Assembly: GCF_029946505.1 (NCBI RefSeq)
Contig: NZ_JARZHG010000010.1
Coordinates: 124,001-188,000 of the forward strand
Direction: 5' to 3'
DNA: 64,000 nt
DNA from: Polyangium sp. y55x31
GTDB lineage: Bacteria; Myxococcota_A; Polyangia; Polyangiales; Polyangiaceae
Below the pieces are notes generated by a model. That model worked only from the letters and a program-made list of their open reading frames with translations. It was not told the origin of the DNA and did no database searches. Shown here piece after piece: positions 34,281 through 42,476 of the stretch. Each line of letters starts with the position of its first letter. Position 1 is the first letter of the stretch. Both the position numbers and the translations under genes were made by a program.

Positions 34281-35114
34281 CTAAAATGTGGGTGGTGCCG
34301 CGTCGAGGTCGGAATCCAGGAAATCGGTGATCATGGGGATCAGCCAATCCGTCCGTTGCATCAGACCTATGTGCGTGGTCCCCGGGATGACGGCAAGGCG
34401 CGATTTCGGCAGCCCATGGATGTCCCCCATTTTGCCGCCGCCCTTGGCCCGAAACAGGTCCAGCGCATGCTCATATCGCACACCGTCGGCATCGCCAATG
34501 GCCATGAAGATGGGGGCCTGGATGTTTTTCACGTCCCTGGACCAGTCATAAGGCTTCAGATCGATACCGATGACCTTCTTGAAGAATGCAGGAAAATGGG
34601 CCGGATCGTTTCCGAGGCTCTCGTACTGTTGTTGGATGGGGGTGCCTTTGAACATCTCTGCGTTCATCGTGGCAAAACTGGCCTCCACGTCCGGCCACCA
34701 TCCGTCGTGCGCGTACGTACCCGACAGCACCACGAGCCTGCGTACCTTTTCAGGATGGCGCACGGCGACCTGAAAGGCGACTCCACCGCCCATGCTGTAT
34801 CCCAAGATGTCAGCACTGTCGATCCCGAGGTGATCGAGCAAACCGGAAACATCGTCGGCCATGCCTTCGTAACTGAACTCTCGGGCGATGTCTCTCGTGC
34901 GGCCGTGGCCCTGCATTTCCGCTACGATCACTTTCCGGTCCTTGGCCAACAAGGGTATGAATTGCGACCAGTTCAAAGGGATCGTCATGAAAGACCCATG
35001 CAGCAATACGATGGGTTTGCCGTCGCCGTGCACCTCGTAATACAGCTCGAGTCCGTTCACGTCTGCATGGCCGCTCACCGCCATCGAGAGACTGTTTTCA
35101 AGGTGCTTGTTCAT
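34281..35114 (-). CDS. Alpha/beta hydrolase, possibly recently acquired
   Basis: 277 residues, or 267 from an internal ATG (MAVSGHADVNGLEL). Motifs: VLLHGSFMT (oxyanion), nucleophile S107 in LGYSMGGGVA, acid in IGDADGVRY, His in PGTTHIGLM. Base composition is visibly less GC-rich than its neighbours, with more A/T third positions, which suggests transfer. It sits directly against the GNAT fragment, consistent with insertion. No signal peptide. Substrate unknown. Confidence 0.88.
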   Translation of the reverse strand: MNKHLENSLSMAVSGHADVNGLELYYEVHGDGKPIVLLHGSFMTIPLNWSQFIPLLAKDRKVIVAEMQGHGRTRDIAREFSYEGMADDVSGLLDHLGIDSADILGYSMGGGVAFQVAVRHPEKVRRLVVLSGTYAHDGWWPDVEASFATMNAEMFKGTPIQQQYESLGNDPAHFPAFFKKVIGIDLKPYDWSRDVKNIQAPIFMAIGDADGVRYEHALDLFRAKGGGKMGDIHGLPKSRLAVIPGTTHIGLMQRTDWLIPMITDFLDSDLDAAPPTF

Positions 35115-35366
35115 CCGGCAACGATATTCGCGGCGCTACCGCCCAGGCAACCTTTTGCGCGGAGGGCGGACCTGGACAAAGCCCTTCGTGTTGCCTACCC
35201 TCCCGCGTTGACGGGATGACCTGCCTCGGTTTTGGGTGCCACGCAAAGTCGAGTTTCCGTGGCGCGGATTTGGCTCGCCGGCGGTCGATGCTCTCCGCGG
35301 CCGGAGCGCGATGCTGCTCGTCGGGTTCGTCTTACCGAGTCCGTCACCGTCGTGGAGAGGGGCACC

Positions 35367-35882
35367 ATGATTCTTCCCAAAAAACGTGACCCACGGTTCA
35401 TCACCATCCGCCGCGGAGGGCTCCTGGATGACAGTGCCCATCACGCGTTGGCAATCTGGGCCGCGGAGTGCGCGCAGCACGTCCTGGGGTTCTTCGACCA
35501 ATACAGGCCAGACGATGACCGGCCGCGTCGAGCCCTTGCACTGGTGCGGGCGTGGACCCGAGGCGAGGCCACAATGAGAGAGTGTCACAAGGCGGCGTTC
35601 GCTTCCAACGCCGCAGGCCGGGAGGCGCCCCCCGCCGCCCGGTTCGCCGCCCTTTCGGCGGGTCAGGCGGTGGCCGTGGCGCATGTCGCCGCCCATGAGC
35701 TGGGGGCCGCGGCGTACGCCATCCGGGCTGCCAGGGAAGCCGCACCATCGGGCCAAGGGGACGCGGCTGCGCGAGCCGAACGCCAATGGCAGTGGGAACA
35801 ACTGCCCGACGAAATCCGAGACCTCGTTCTCGACGACCAAAAACTGCGAAACGCACTCTGTTGGAACGTGTTCGTCGACTGA
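35367..35882 (+). CDS. Putative immunity protein, Imm5 family
   Basis: 171 residues from the ATG at 35367 with ribosome site GGAGAGGGG; frames upstream are not protein-like. The all-helical sequence matches what I recall of the Imm5 family: DPRFITIRRGGLLDD at the start, a DDDRPRRALALVRAW helix, and GQAVAVAHVAAHELGAAAYA. Such proteins neutralise polymorphic toxins, but no cognate toxin gene lies next to it, so it is an orphan. A repeat-coding small ORF follows 25 bases after its stop. Confidence 0.75.
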   Translation: MILPKKRDPRFITIRRGGLLDDSAHHALAIWAAECAQHVLGFFDQYRPDDDRPRRALALVRAWTRGEATMRECHKAAFASNAAGREAPPAARFAALSAGQAVAVAHVAAHELGAAAYAIRAAREAAPSGQGDAAARAERQWQWEQLPDEIRDLVLDDQKLRNALCWNVFVD

Positions 35883-35907
35883 GCCGACGGCACTGCCACG
35901 AGGGGAC

Positions 35908-36018
35908 ATGACGAAGGTCCTCGCTCGCACAAAGGACACAGTCGCTCGCACGAAGGACACAGTCGCTCGCACGAAGGACACAATCGCTCGCACGAAGGAC
36001 ACAGTCGCTCGCACGTAA
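35908..36018 (+). CDS. Small ORF encoding a heptad-repeat peptide
   Basis: A 36-codon frame, ATG 35908 to TAA 36018, with GAGGGG five bases... upstream of the start at 35900-35905. After MTKVL it encodes four repeats of ARTKDTV (one with I) and a final ART. It lies 25 bases after the Imm5-like gene and could be translated from the same mRNA. The coding repeat equals the 21-bp DNA repeat, and the same frame (ARTKDTV) is kept in the second copy near 40229. It may be a real peptide or a repeat that happens to be open. Helical, LEA-like character is possible. Confidence 0.4.
   Translation: MTKVLARTKDTVARTKDTVARTKDTIARTKDTVART
35923..36015 (+). repeat. 21-bp tandem repeat, locus 1 (4.4 copies)
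   Basis: Unit GCTCGCACGAAGGACACAGT plus C, with starts at 35923, 35944, 35965 and 35986 and a 9-base partial at 36007. Copies differ by single bases (A for G in copy 1, A for G in copy 3). There are no spacers, so it is not a CRISPR. A second locus is at 40229-40263. Confidence 0.95.
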
Positions 36019-36457
36019 CCCCCCGACCAACCGCATCTCCCCCGCCTCTGTCCCGTGATCTACGCTGCAGCGCGGACGCGCGCGTCGTCTGCGTGCGGGT
36101 CGAGTGACGCCGCCCCCGCACACACACCAGCGCCGACACCCGGCTCCCGGGGTCGTCTGCCCAGGGCCGGGTCGCGTCCTCTTTACGGCGTGCACAGCCC
36201 GCCGCCGGTGACGGGCGCGTAAACGACGTCAATAAACTGCGGGGCGCGCCGTCGACTCGCGTGCGCCTCCCCGGCGCTTTCGCACCCCCCGAGCGCTTGT
36301 CGCTGGCGGCCCGCCGGCCCGCCCGCGTGCCACGCGCCCCCCGACCCGTCACGACGGCCTACGGCGAAGACGTACAAGATTTCGGCCGAGAGGCAGCATC
36401 GACGGCGAGAACAAAATTATGGTTACAGCTCTGGTTTTTGCCCTACAATCTACAAAC
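36019..36457. other. Gap with possible gene remnant and M13 promoter
   Basis: No intact gene. The minus frame ending at 36183 closes with QFIDVVYAPVTGGGLCTP, which looks like a genuine protein end, but the rest is Arg/Gly-rich; it may be a remnant. The last 60 bases are unusually A/T-rich and contain TACAAT at 36444-36449, a good -10 candidate for the peptidase starting at 36458. Confidence 0.4.
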
Positions 36458-38554
36458 ATGACAGGGTTGAGATATTTCGTACTGACCGTTCTCGCGGCAG
36501 CGACGGCCGCCTGTGACGCCAGCCGCCCCTCGGTGGCCATCCCTGCGTCGCCCCGCCCGAGCCCCACCCCGGTGACGGCGCCAGCCCCCCCTCAAAAGCA
36601 CGTCACGCTCGGCGACGTCGGCCTCGACCCGACCGCGCTCGATCGCACCGCCGACCCTTGCCAAGACTTCTATCAATACGCCTGCGGCGGCTGGCTTGCC
36701 AAGAACGAGATACCCGCCGACCGCACCCGCGTGGGTCGCAATATCGAGATCGTCGAACGAAACCAGAACGCACTCAGAAGCATTCTCGAGAGCGCTTCGT
36801 CGCAGGCGGCCGGCGACCCGGCGCTCCAGGCCGTCGGCACCTTCTACGGCACGTGCGTCGACGAAGCGGCGCTCGAGGCCGCCGGCACCAAGGGCATCGA
36901 CCCCCTCGTAAAGAAAGTGCGCGCGGTGCGTGACCTGCCTTCACTCGTCGCCGCCGTCGCCGACCTGCACCGACACGGCATCTTTTCGATCTTCGTCATC
37001 GGCAGCGAGCAAGACGCGAAGGACGCGACGCGCGTCATCGCCCGCCTCGACCAAGGCGGCCTCGGGTTGCCCGACCGCGACGACTACCTGAACGACGACG
37101 CGCGGTCGAAAGAGATTCGAACGCACTATCTCGACCACGTCGGCCGCATGATGCAGCTTGCCGGCAAGAAGCCCGCCGACGCAAAGAAGGCCGCCGACGA
37201 CGTGATGGCGATCGAGACCGCGCTCGCCCGCGCCTCGAAGACGCGCGTCGAGCGGCGCGACCCGTCCGGCATGTACAACAAGGTCGACCGCGCAGGGCTC
37301 GCGCGCCTCGCGCCGATCTGGGGCTGGAGCGCCTACTTCAAGGGCCTGGGCTTCGAAGGCCTGCACGACTTCAACGTCACCGCCCCGGGCTTTCTGCAGG
37401 GCCTCGAGCACCTGCTCGCGTCGACCAAGCCGGCGGCGTGGCAGGCCTACCTCGAGTGGCATGTTCTGAACGCCACCGCCGACGCGCTACCAAAGAGGTT
37501 CGACGACGAATCGTTCACCATGTGGCGGTTTTTGAGCGGCCAGCAGAAGCAGCGAGACCGCTGGAGGCGCTGCGTGACCGCCACCGACGCCGCGCTCGGC
37601 GAGTCGCTCGGCCGGTTCTTCGTCGCCCGCCACTTCGCTGGCGAGAGCCGCGATGTCGTCCGACAGATGATCGTCGCCATCAGCGAGGCCTTCGACGAGC
37701 GCTTCGGCGAGCTCGACTGGATGGACGAAAAGACCAAAGAGCGCGCCCGCGAAAAGCGCCAGCAGATAGCCTACCTCATCGGCTACCCGAACACGTGGCG
37801 CGTCTATGATTTCTCTCTCGACAAGAAGGTGCACGCGGCCAACGTGCTCGCCGGCAAGGCCTTCGACGTGAAGCGCCAACTCACCAAGGTGGGCAAGCCC
37901 GTCGACCGCGAGGACTGGCAAATGAGCCCGGCCACGGTGAACGCCTACTACGACCCGCAGCTCAACCAAATGGCCTTCCCGGCAGGCATTTTGCAGCCGC
38001 CCTTTTTCTCGGCCCGCTCTAGCCTGGCCGTCAACATGGGCGCGACCGGCGAGACCATCGGCCACGAACTCATCCACGGCTTCGACGACGAGGGCTCGCG
38101 GTACGACGGCAAGGGCAACCTCGCGTCGTGGTGGGAGCCTGAAACCCGCAGTCGCTTCGAGGCCAGGGCGCAATGCGTCGTCGACCAGTATTCGGCCTAC
38201 GAGCCCCTGCCCGGCGTGAAGATCAACGGCAAGCTGACCCTCGGCGAGAACATCGCCGATATCGGTGGCCTCAAGCTCGCCTTTCGCGCGTATCGCGCCC
38301 TGCGAAAGAGCGCAGAAGAGCGCATTTGGGCCGACGGGTTCGACGAAGACCAACAGTTTTTTCTGTCGTTCGGCCAGTCTCAGTGCACGAAGTGGCGTGA
38401 AGAGCGGGCGCGCACGCTCTTGCAGACCGACCCGCATTCGCTGGCAAAATTTCGGGTAAACGGGTCTGTCACGAACATGCCCGAGTTCGCCCGCGCCTTC
38501 TCATGCGCCGAGGGCAAGGCCCTGAACCCCAAGCAGCGCTGCGACGTCTGGTGA
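36458..38554 (+). CDS. M13 (neprilysin/PepO) family zinc metallopeptidase, lipoprotein
   Basis: About 698 residues from the ATG at 36458; an in-frame ATG at 36419 would add 13. A lipoprotein signal ends in TAAC, then a Pro-rich linker. The M13 N-domain starts with DPCQDFYQYACGGW. Catalytic features: NAYYDPQLNQMAFPAGILQP substrate-binding segment, HELIH with H536, E537 and H540, and third ligand E597 in GENIADIGG. The tail ends in Cys and Trp (CDVW), the typical M13 C-terminus. It probably degrades oligopeptides at the cell surface. No ribosome site is visible; with TACAAT eight bases before ATG the mRNA may be leaderless. It lies between two copies of the 21-bp repeat and next to IS debris, so it may be on a transferred block. 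Confidence 0.93.
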   Translation: MTGLRYFVLTVLAAATAACDASRPSVAIPASPRPSPTPVTAPAPPQKHVTLGDVGLDPTALDRTADPCQDFYQYACGGWLAKNEIPADRTRVGRNIEIVERNQNALRSILESASSQAAGDPALQAVGTFYGTCVDEAALEAAGTKGIDPLVKKVRAVRDLPSLVAAVADLHRHGIFSIFVIGSEQDAKDATRVIARLDQGGLGLPDRDDYLNDDARSKEIRTHYLDHVGRMMQLAGKKPADAKKAADDVMAIETALARASKTRVERRDPSGMYNKVDRAGLARLAPIWGWSAYFKGLGFEGLHDFNVTAPGFLQGLEHLLASTKPAAWQAYLEWHVLNATADALPKRFDDESFTMWRFLSGQQKQRDRWRRCVTATDAALGESLGRFFVARHFAGESRDVVRQMIVAISEAFDERFGELDWMDEKTKERAREKRQQIAYLIGYPNTWRVYDFSLDKKVHAANVLAGKAFDVKRQLTKVGKPVDREDWQMSPATVNAYYDPQLNQMAFPAGILQPPFFSARSSLAVNMGATGETIGHELIHGFDDEGSRYDGKGNLASWWEPETRSRFEARAQCVVDQYSAYEPLPGVKINGKLTLGENIADIGGLKLAFRAYRALRKSAEERIWADGFDEDQQFFLSFGQSQCTKWREERARTLLQTDPHSLAKFRVNGSVTNMPEFARAFSCAEGKALNPKQRCDVW

Positions 38555-38568
38555 GCCGCACTCGAGCG

Positions 38569-38690
38569 TGAGCGGGCGCGGTGATCGATGGCCGCGATCG
38601 CCACCGTGTGGAGAGACTGTGCCGGTACCTGGCCCGGCCGCCGACACAGGAACGGCTCGTCGAGATCGCCGGCAGGAAGCTGCATCATAA
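38569..38690 (+). pseudogene. Fragment of an IS91-like transposase
   Basis: The plus frame reads HRVERLCRYLARPPTQERL, then VEIAGRKLHH. This closely resembles the C-terminal region of IS91/IS801-type (Y2) transposases, where LCRYxARP is followed by LxExxDGR. Only about 35 residues remain and no start or end is intact. It lies just before the IS66 remnant. Confidence 0.5.
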
Positions 38691-38721
38691 CAAGCGACCG
38701 ATGGCGTGCTCGCAGCTCGAG

Positions 38722-39654
38722 TCAGCCGTCGCGCGGAGAGCCGCCCGGCTTCCAGACGTTCGGCAGCAGCTCGTCGAGCCGGTCCTTGGGCCAGCCTGAT
38801 TGCAGCTTCTCGATGACATCCGTAAGGTACGCGAGCGGATTGACGCCATTCATGTGGCAGGAGCCGGTCACCGTATAGGCAATCGCCAACCTTTCGGCGC
38901 CCTTGTCCGAGCCTGCGAACAGGAAGTTCTTCCTCCCGAGCGCCACCCACCGGAGACGTCGCTCGACCTCGCCGTTATCGATCTCGAAGCGCCCATCGCT
39001 GAAGCAGCGCCTCCAGGCGGCCTCGTGCTTGATGGCGTACCGCGTCGCAGAAACGCCTTCAAGAACGCGGCCGGCCCCTCGGCGCTCCAATTCGGCGTGC
39101 AATGAAACACGACGTGGCCCGCGCCCACATACGCCCAGACGTTTTTCCCGGTCTTCCTCGACCACGACGAACTGCGCCGGGACGAAGTCCAGGATCTCGC
39201 TCCGGATGTACCCGATGCAGGTCTTTTCGGTGCCGCAGTCCGCGCACTTGCGCTCGGCTTCCGGCACGCGGACGACCTTCGGCTTGCGCGGAAGATGCGC
39301 AGGCAGCGCATTACGGCCCTTGTGGGGCGGCGGGCGCTTCGGCTCGGGATTGGGCTTCTCCGGCGGAGGCTCGTCCCCGATTGCATCGCGCGCCGCATCT
39401 GGCGCGTCCTTGCCAAGCGCATCGAGCATCAGCGTGAGCTGCTCCGCGCTGACCTTCTCGGTGCGTCGCCCGTAGAGCATCCTGAGCGCATTCTGCAGCC
39501 GCGCCGCGAGGGCCGAGTTTTCGTCCCGTACCCGGGCGAGCAGGCCCATGACGACCTCGACGAGTTCATCGATCCGGCCTTCCTCGGCCATCGACAGGAG
39601 CTTCGAGCGCACGTGGGCGAGGTCCTGGGGAGCGTTTGTCCGCGGGGAGGTCAT
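38722..39654 (-). pseudogene. IS66-family transposase (TnpC) remnant with internal deletion
   Basis: The start at 39654 (MTSPRTNAPQDLAHVRSKLL) and N-terminal leucine zipper-like region and zinc finger (CADCGTEKTCIGYI) are preserved. So is the C-terminal region (FEIDNGEVERRLRWVALGRK, FAGSDKGAERLAIAYT, CHMNGVNPLAYLTDVI). The central DDE catalytic part is mostly missing: about 310 residues remain against about 500 in intact TnpC. Between the halves a shifted frame encodes VWAYVGAGHVVFHCTPNWS, showing at least two frameshifts. Inactive. Confidence 0.85.
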
Positions 39655-39769
39655 GCCCGCTCTGTAAGCCTCGCGGGCCTGAATATCAAGCGAGAACGTC
39701 ACGCCCGGGTTTGCCCGAGGAGCCTCGGGCGAACCTACGGCGGCTACGGGTGACGAACCCTCACGCGCG

Positions 39770-40152
39770 TTACCGCGGCTGCGGGAGGAGCCGAAACCGC
39801 TTGCGGCGCTGGGCATCGCTCAGATCGATGCCTTCGAGGAGCAGGCCCAGCTCGGCGTCCACCTCGAGGCAGCAGGCCGCGGGCGACGCAGGCACGGGGA
39901 GGTGGAAGCGTCCACGTGCGAGCCTCTTGGCAATGATGCAATAGCCGGTGCGGTCCCCAGAACAGCACGCGGATCTGATCCCCGCGACGACTCCGGAACA
40001 CGAAGAGGTGGCCCGAGGTGGGATCCTGGCCGATGATCTGGGCCACGGCAGCCGACAGGCCATCGAAACTCTTTCAACTCCCCCGCACTCAAGCCGCTGC
40101 GCTTCCAGCGCGCGACCAGCCGAGACCACTGCTTCGCCGTCCTACGTGCCAT
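39770..40152 (-). pseudogene. IS66 TnpA/TnpB accessory gene remnants
   Basis: The minus strand begins with ARRTAKQWSRLVARWKRSGL, the typical TnpA start, which runs without its full DNA-binding domain into TnpB text. GHLFVFRSRRGDQIRVLFW is in one frame and DRTGYCIIAKRLARGRFHLP with ELGLLLEGIDLSDAQRRKRF in another. TnpA is truncated and TnpB frameshifted. Gene order tnpA-tnpB-tnpC is that of IS66. Terminal inverted repeats were not found by eye. Confidence 0.8.
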
Positions 40153-40228
40153 CCGTCCTCCAGGTGCGTCGAGCGCAGGGTGAACGGATGGCGCAGGGGC
40201 TCCAAGGTGTAGTTGGCCGGGCGCTTAC

Positions 40229-40263
40229 GCTCGCACGAAGGACACAGTCGCTCGCACGAAGGA
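40229..40263 (+). repeat. 21-bp tandem repeat, locus 2 (1.7 copies)
   Basis: Same unit as 35923-36015: one full copy at 40229-40249 and 14 bases of the next, then it diverges at GGATCC. It lies just beyond the IS66 remnant, 4.2 kb from locus 1. Confidence 0.9.
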
Positions 40264-40330
40264 TCCTTGAACCCCTCGCCTTCCCTCTCGTAGAGTGCCC
40301 GTCTCGATCGGCACACGCCGTGACACCGCC

Positions 40331-41026
40331 ATGCATCCGCGTTCGGTAGCCCTCTTCGTCCCCCTCCTCGGGCTCACCGCCCCCTTCCCCGGCTGCACGA
40401 GCGCCGCCGTTCCGCAGAGCGCGCCGCCCCTCCCAGCGGCGAGCGCCTCAACCGAAGCGCCCGCGCCTTCGGCGCCGAACGACGCCTCGAAGTGGCTCGA
40501 TTGCGCATGGCTCCGTCAGAAGGACAACTGCTGGCAGCCGATGAAGCGCGAGATCCGCGCCTGCCTCGGCCCTCTCCCGATCGAGGGCATGCTCGCGCGT
40601 GACGGAAAGACCTGCACGGCCTCGAACGCAGAGGTGATCTTTCGGCCCGAGGTGCCGAAAGGCAGCCCCTGGGCCCTCGACGTCGAGGTGCGCGTCGCGA
40701 ACAAGACCTGCTTTCGCTATCGCGACACGGGCCCGGAGACAGGGCCGGCGACGCCGGACACCCCACGGATCCACGTCCTCGAGGGGCCGACCGGCGCGAC
40801 GATTACGTTCACGTCGGCCGTGCCCGCAACGCTCACGTGCCCCGACGGATCGACCTTCCACACGGATCACCCGGACCCGGGCCTCGACGGATGCATCACG
40901 GAGCGTGTCTGGGAGGGCGCGCTCCCGCTCGGCGGAGGGAACGTCCACCCCAATACGTCTCCGATTTGGCTGTCGATCGATCCACGCTGGGGGCACGTCT
41001 TCGAATGCGAGCGCCCGGACGATTGA
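40331..41026 (+). CDS. Cys-containing lipoprotein, uncharacterised
   Basis: About 231 residues from the ATG at 40331; a GTG/ATG frame extends to 40295 but the signal peptide starts at MHPRSVALFVPLLGL. The lipobox is likely FPGC, followed by a Ser/Ala/Pro linker. The mature part has many Cys (DCAWLRQKDNCWQ, RACLGPLP, KTCTAS, NKTCFRY, LTCPDG, DGCITE), suggesting disulphides. Beta-rich overall. No family recognised. The next gene, also a lipoprotein, starts 75 bases later and may be cotranscribed. Confidence 0.75.
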   Translation: MHPRSVALFVPLLGLTAPFPGCTSAAVPQSAPPLPAASASTEAPAPSAPNDASKWLDCAWLRQKDNCWQPMKREIRACLGPLPIEGMLARDGKTCTASNAEVIFRPEVPKGSPWALDVEVRVANKTCFRYRDTGPETGPATPDTPRIHVLEGPTGATITFTSAVPATLTCPDGSTFHTDHPDPGLDGCITERVWEGALPLGGGNVHPNTSPIWLSIDPRWGHVFECERPDD

Positions 41027-41101
41027 GCTCCTCATGTCACCCTGTGCGAATCGTTTTACCCTCTCTCCTGCTTCGAGCCGTGCGCGCGACGAAAGGATCT
41101 C

Positions 41102-42283
41102 GTGAAGCCCCCCTCGCCGCTTCGTGTATCCGTGCTGGGCGCCCTCGCGATCGGAAGCCTCGTGGCGGCGTGTGGCGGAGGCAGCCCACCTCCCGCCGTT
41201 GCGAAAGCAGCCGCCGCCGAGAAGAGCATTCCCTTTCGCCCGCGGCCCGGCGTCAATACCGTGGACTGCCCGACGGAGACGGACGATTGCGCGAGCACGA
41301 GCCCCGCGACATGCGAGGCGGCCTGCGGCGACGGGGACATGGCGGCCTGCGTGGCGCTCGCGGAGTGGCACGCGAGGCACCCGAAAGACGGAGGCGAGCC
41401 GGCGCGGGGCATGGAGCTCCTGCGCATGACGTGCGAGAAGGGGTTTGCCTGGGGTTGCCTCACGCTCGCCTGGAAAAAGGAGGCGACGGCCGGCGATCGA
41501 GTGATGAGCGAGGCCAGGCTCCGCACGGCCTGCGAGCGCGACGCGATGTGCGGGTGCTGGATGTATGGATCGGGGCTGACGGGTGATCCGCGCACGGAGG
41601 TGCGGGGCGTCGAGACGATCGGCGAGGCGTGCGAGCGGGGAGCGCTGACCGCGTGCGACGAGCTCGAGATCCTCCGGGAGATTTGCGAGCGCGATCAGGT
41701 GCGCGGGGGGATGTGCCGGCGGCTCCAGCAAGGCTGGCGGCTTCGGCCGCCCGATCCGCCGCCTCCGCAATGGTCGCGGGCGCCGCTCCCGGCAGCGCTC
41801 ACGGGCTGCTTCCGGGTGACGGCGCCGGGAGGGCCACGCGAGCCGACGGGTTTTCTGGTGGGCACGCTGTATTGCTTCACGGACGGCCGAACTTTCATGA
41901 AGCCGGTCGGCGAGCCCTGGGACGCATGGCGAGCGCAATGGTCGTCGACGGACGAGAGGCGCGTATTCAGGAACGAAGCGATACGCGAGCTGATGGAGCT
42001 CTACGAGGAGAAGCCCCAGGTCATTCTCCAGCGCGGAGGGTTCACGGCGTGGCTGGAGCGGCTCGCGGGGCCGGAGGCAGAGGCGGCGCTCGCAGAGACG
42101 AGGGCATTGCCAGACTTGGAGGAGGCGTGCGCGCGGGCGGGTCGGTGCGTGAATGCGTTGCCGTACGGCTACGACGGGGTGATGCCCGAGACCCTGCGGG
42201 AGTGCCTTTCGACGGAGAAAGGGGCGCGCGAGATGATCGAGGGGGAGCGCGGGAAGGAGGCGGCGGAGAAGGCTTGTCGGTGA
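41102..42283 (+). CDS. Lipoprotein with Sel1-like repeats
   Basis: 393 residues, starting with GTG at 41102. Lipobox LVAAC (C24). Residues about 60-210 carry Cys-paired helical repeats of Sel1 type (CEAACGDGDMAACVALAEWH, MTCEKGFAWGCLTLAWK, CERGALTACDELEI), as in SEL1-like proteins with Cys at fixed spacing. The C-terminal 180 residues are a separate unrecognised domain (CFRVTAPGG, GTLYCFTDGRTF). Such repeats usually mediate protein contacts. Function unknown. Confidence 0.78.
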   Translation: MKPPSPLRVSVLGALAIGSLVAACGGGSPPPAVAKAAAAEKSIPFRPRPGVNTVDCPTETDDCASTSPATCEAACGDGDMAACVALAEWHARHPKDGGEPARGMELLRMTCEKGFAWGCLTLAWKKEATAGDRVMSEARLRTACERDAMCGCWMYGSGLTGDPRTEVRGVETIGEACERGALTACDELEILREICERDQVRGGMCRRLQQGWRLRPPDPPPPQWSRAPLPAALTGCFRVTAPGGPREPTGFLVGTLYCFTDGRTFMKPVGEPWDAWRAQWSSTDERRVFRNEAIRELMELYEEKPQVILQRGGFTAWLERLAGPEAEAALAETRALPDLEEACARAGRCVNALPYGYDGVMPETLRECLSTEKGAREMIEGERGKEAAEKACR

Positions 42284-42476
42284 GGATGCAGGCTGGGAGA
42301 GTCAGGCGGCGTGACGGCGCGTGAAAATCCATGCGCCTGTGCATCGACCGCATCGCGATCGATGCATCCGAGGTCCAGGGCTCGTCCAGGCCCGCCGCTC
42401 CCAACAACCCCGCGAGAAAAAATCGGTGTCCGCGGGCCCCCCGGCTGTGTTGTATTGCGCACTGCAGGAGGCCACG

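Noticed and set aside
35923..36015. Short direct repeats that could suggest a CRISPR array
   Set aside because: The 21-bp units are directly joined without spacers, and there are no cas genes.
36183..36377. Minus frame ending in QFIDVVYAPVTGGGLCTP
   Set aside because: The end looks natural, but the rest is low complexity with no start or ribosome site; noted only as a possible remnant.
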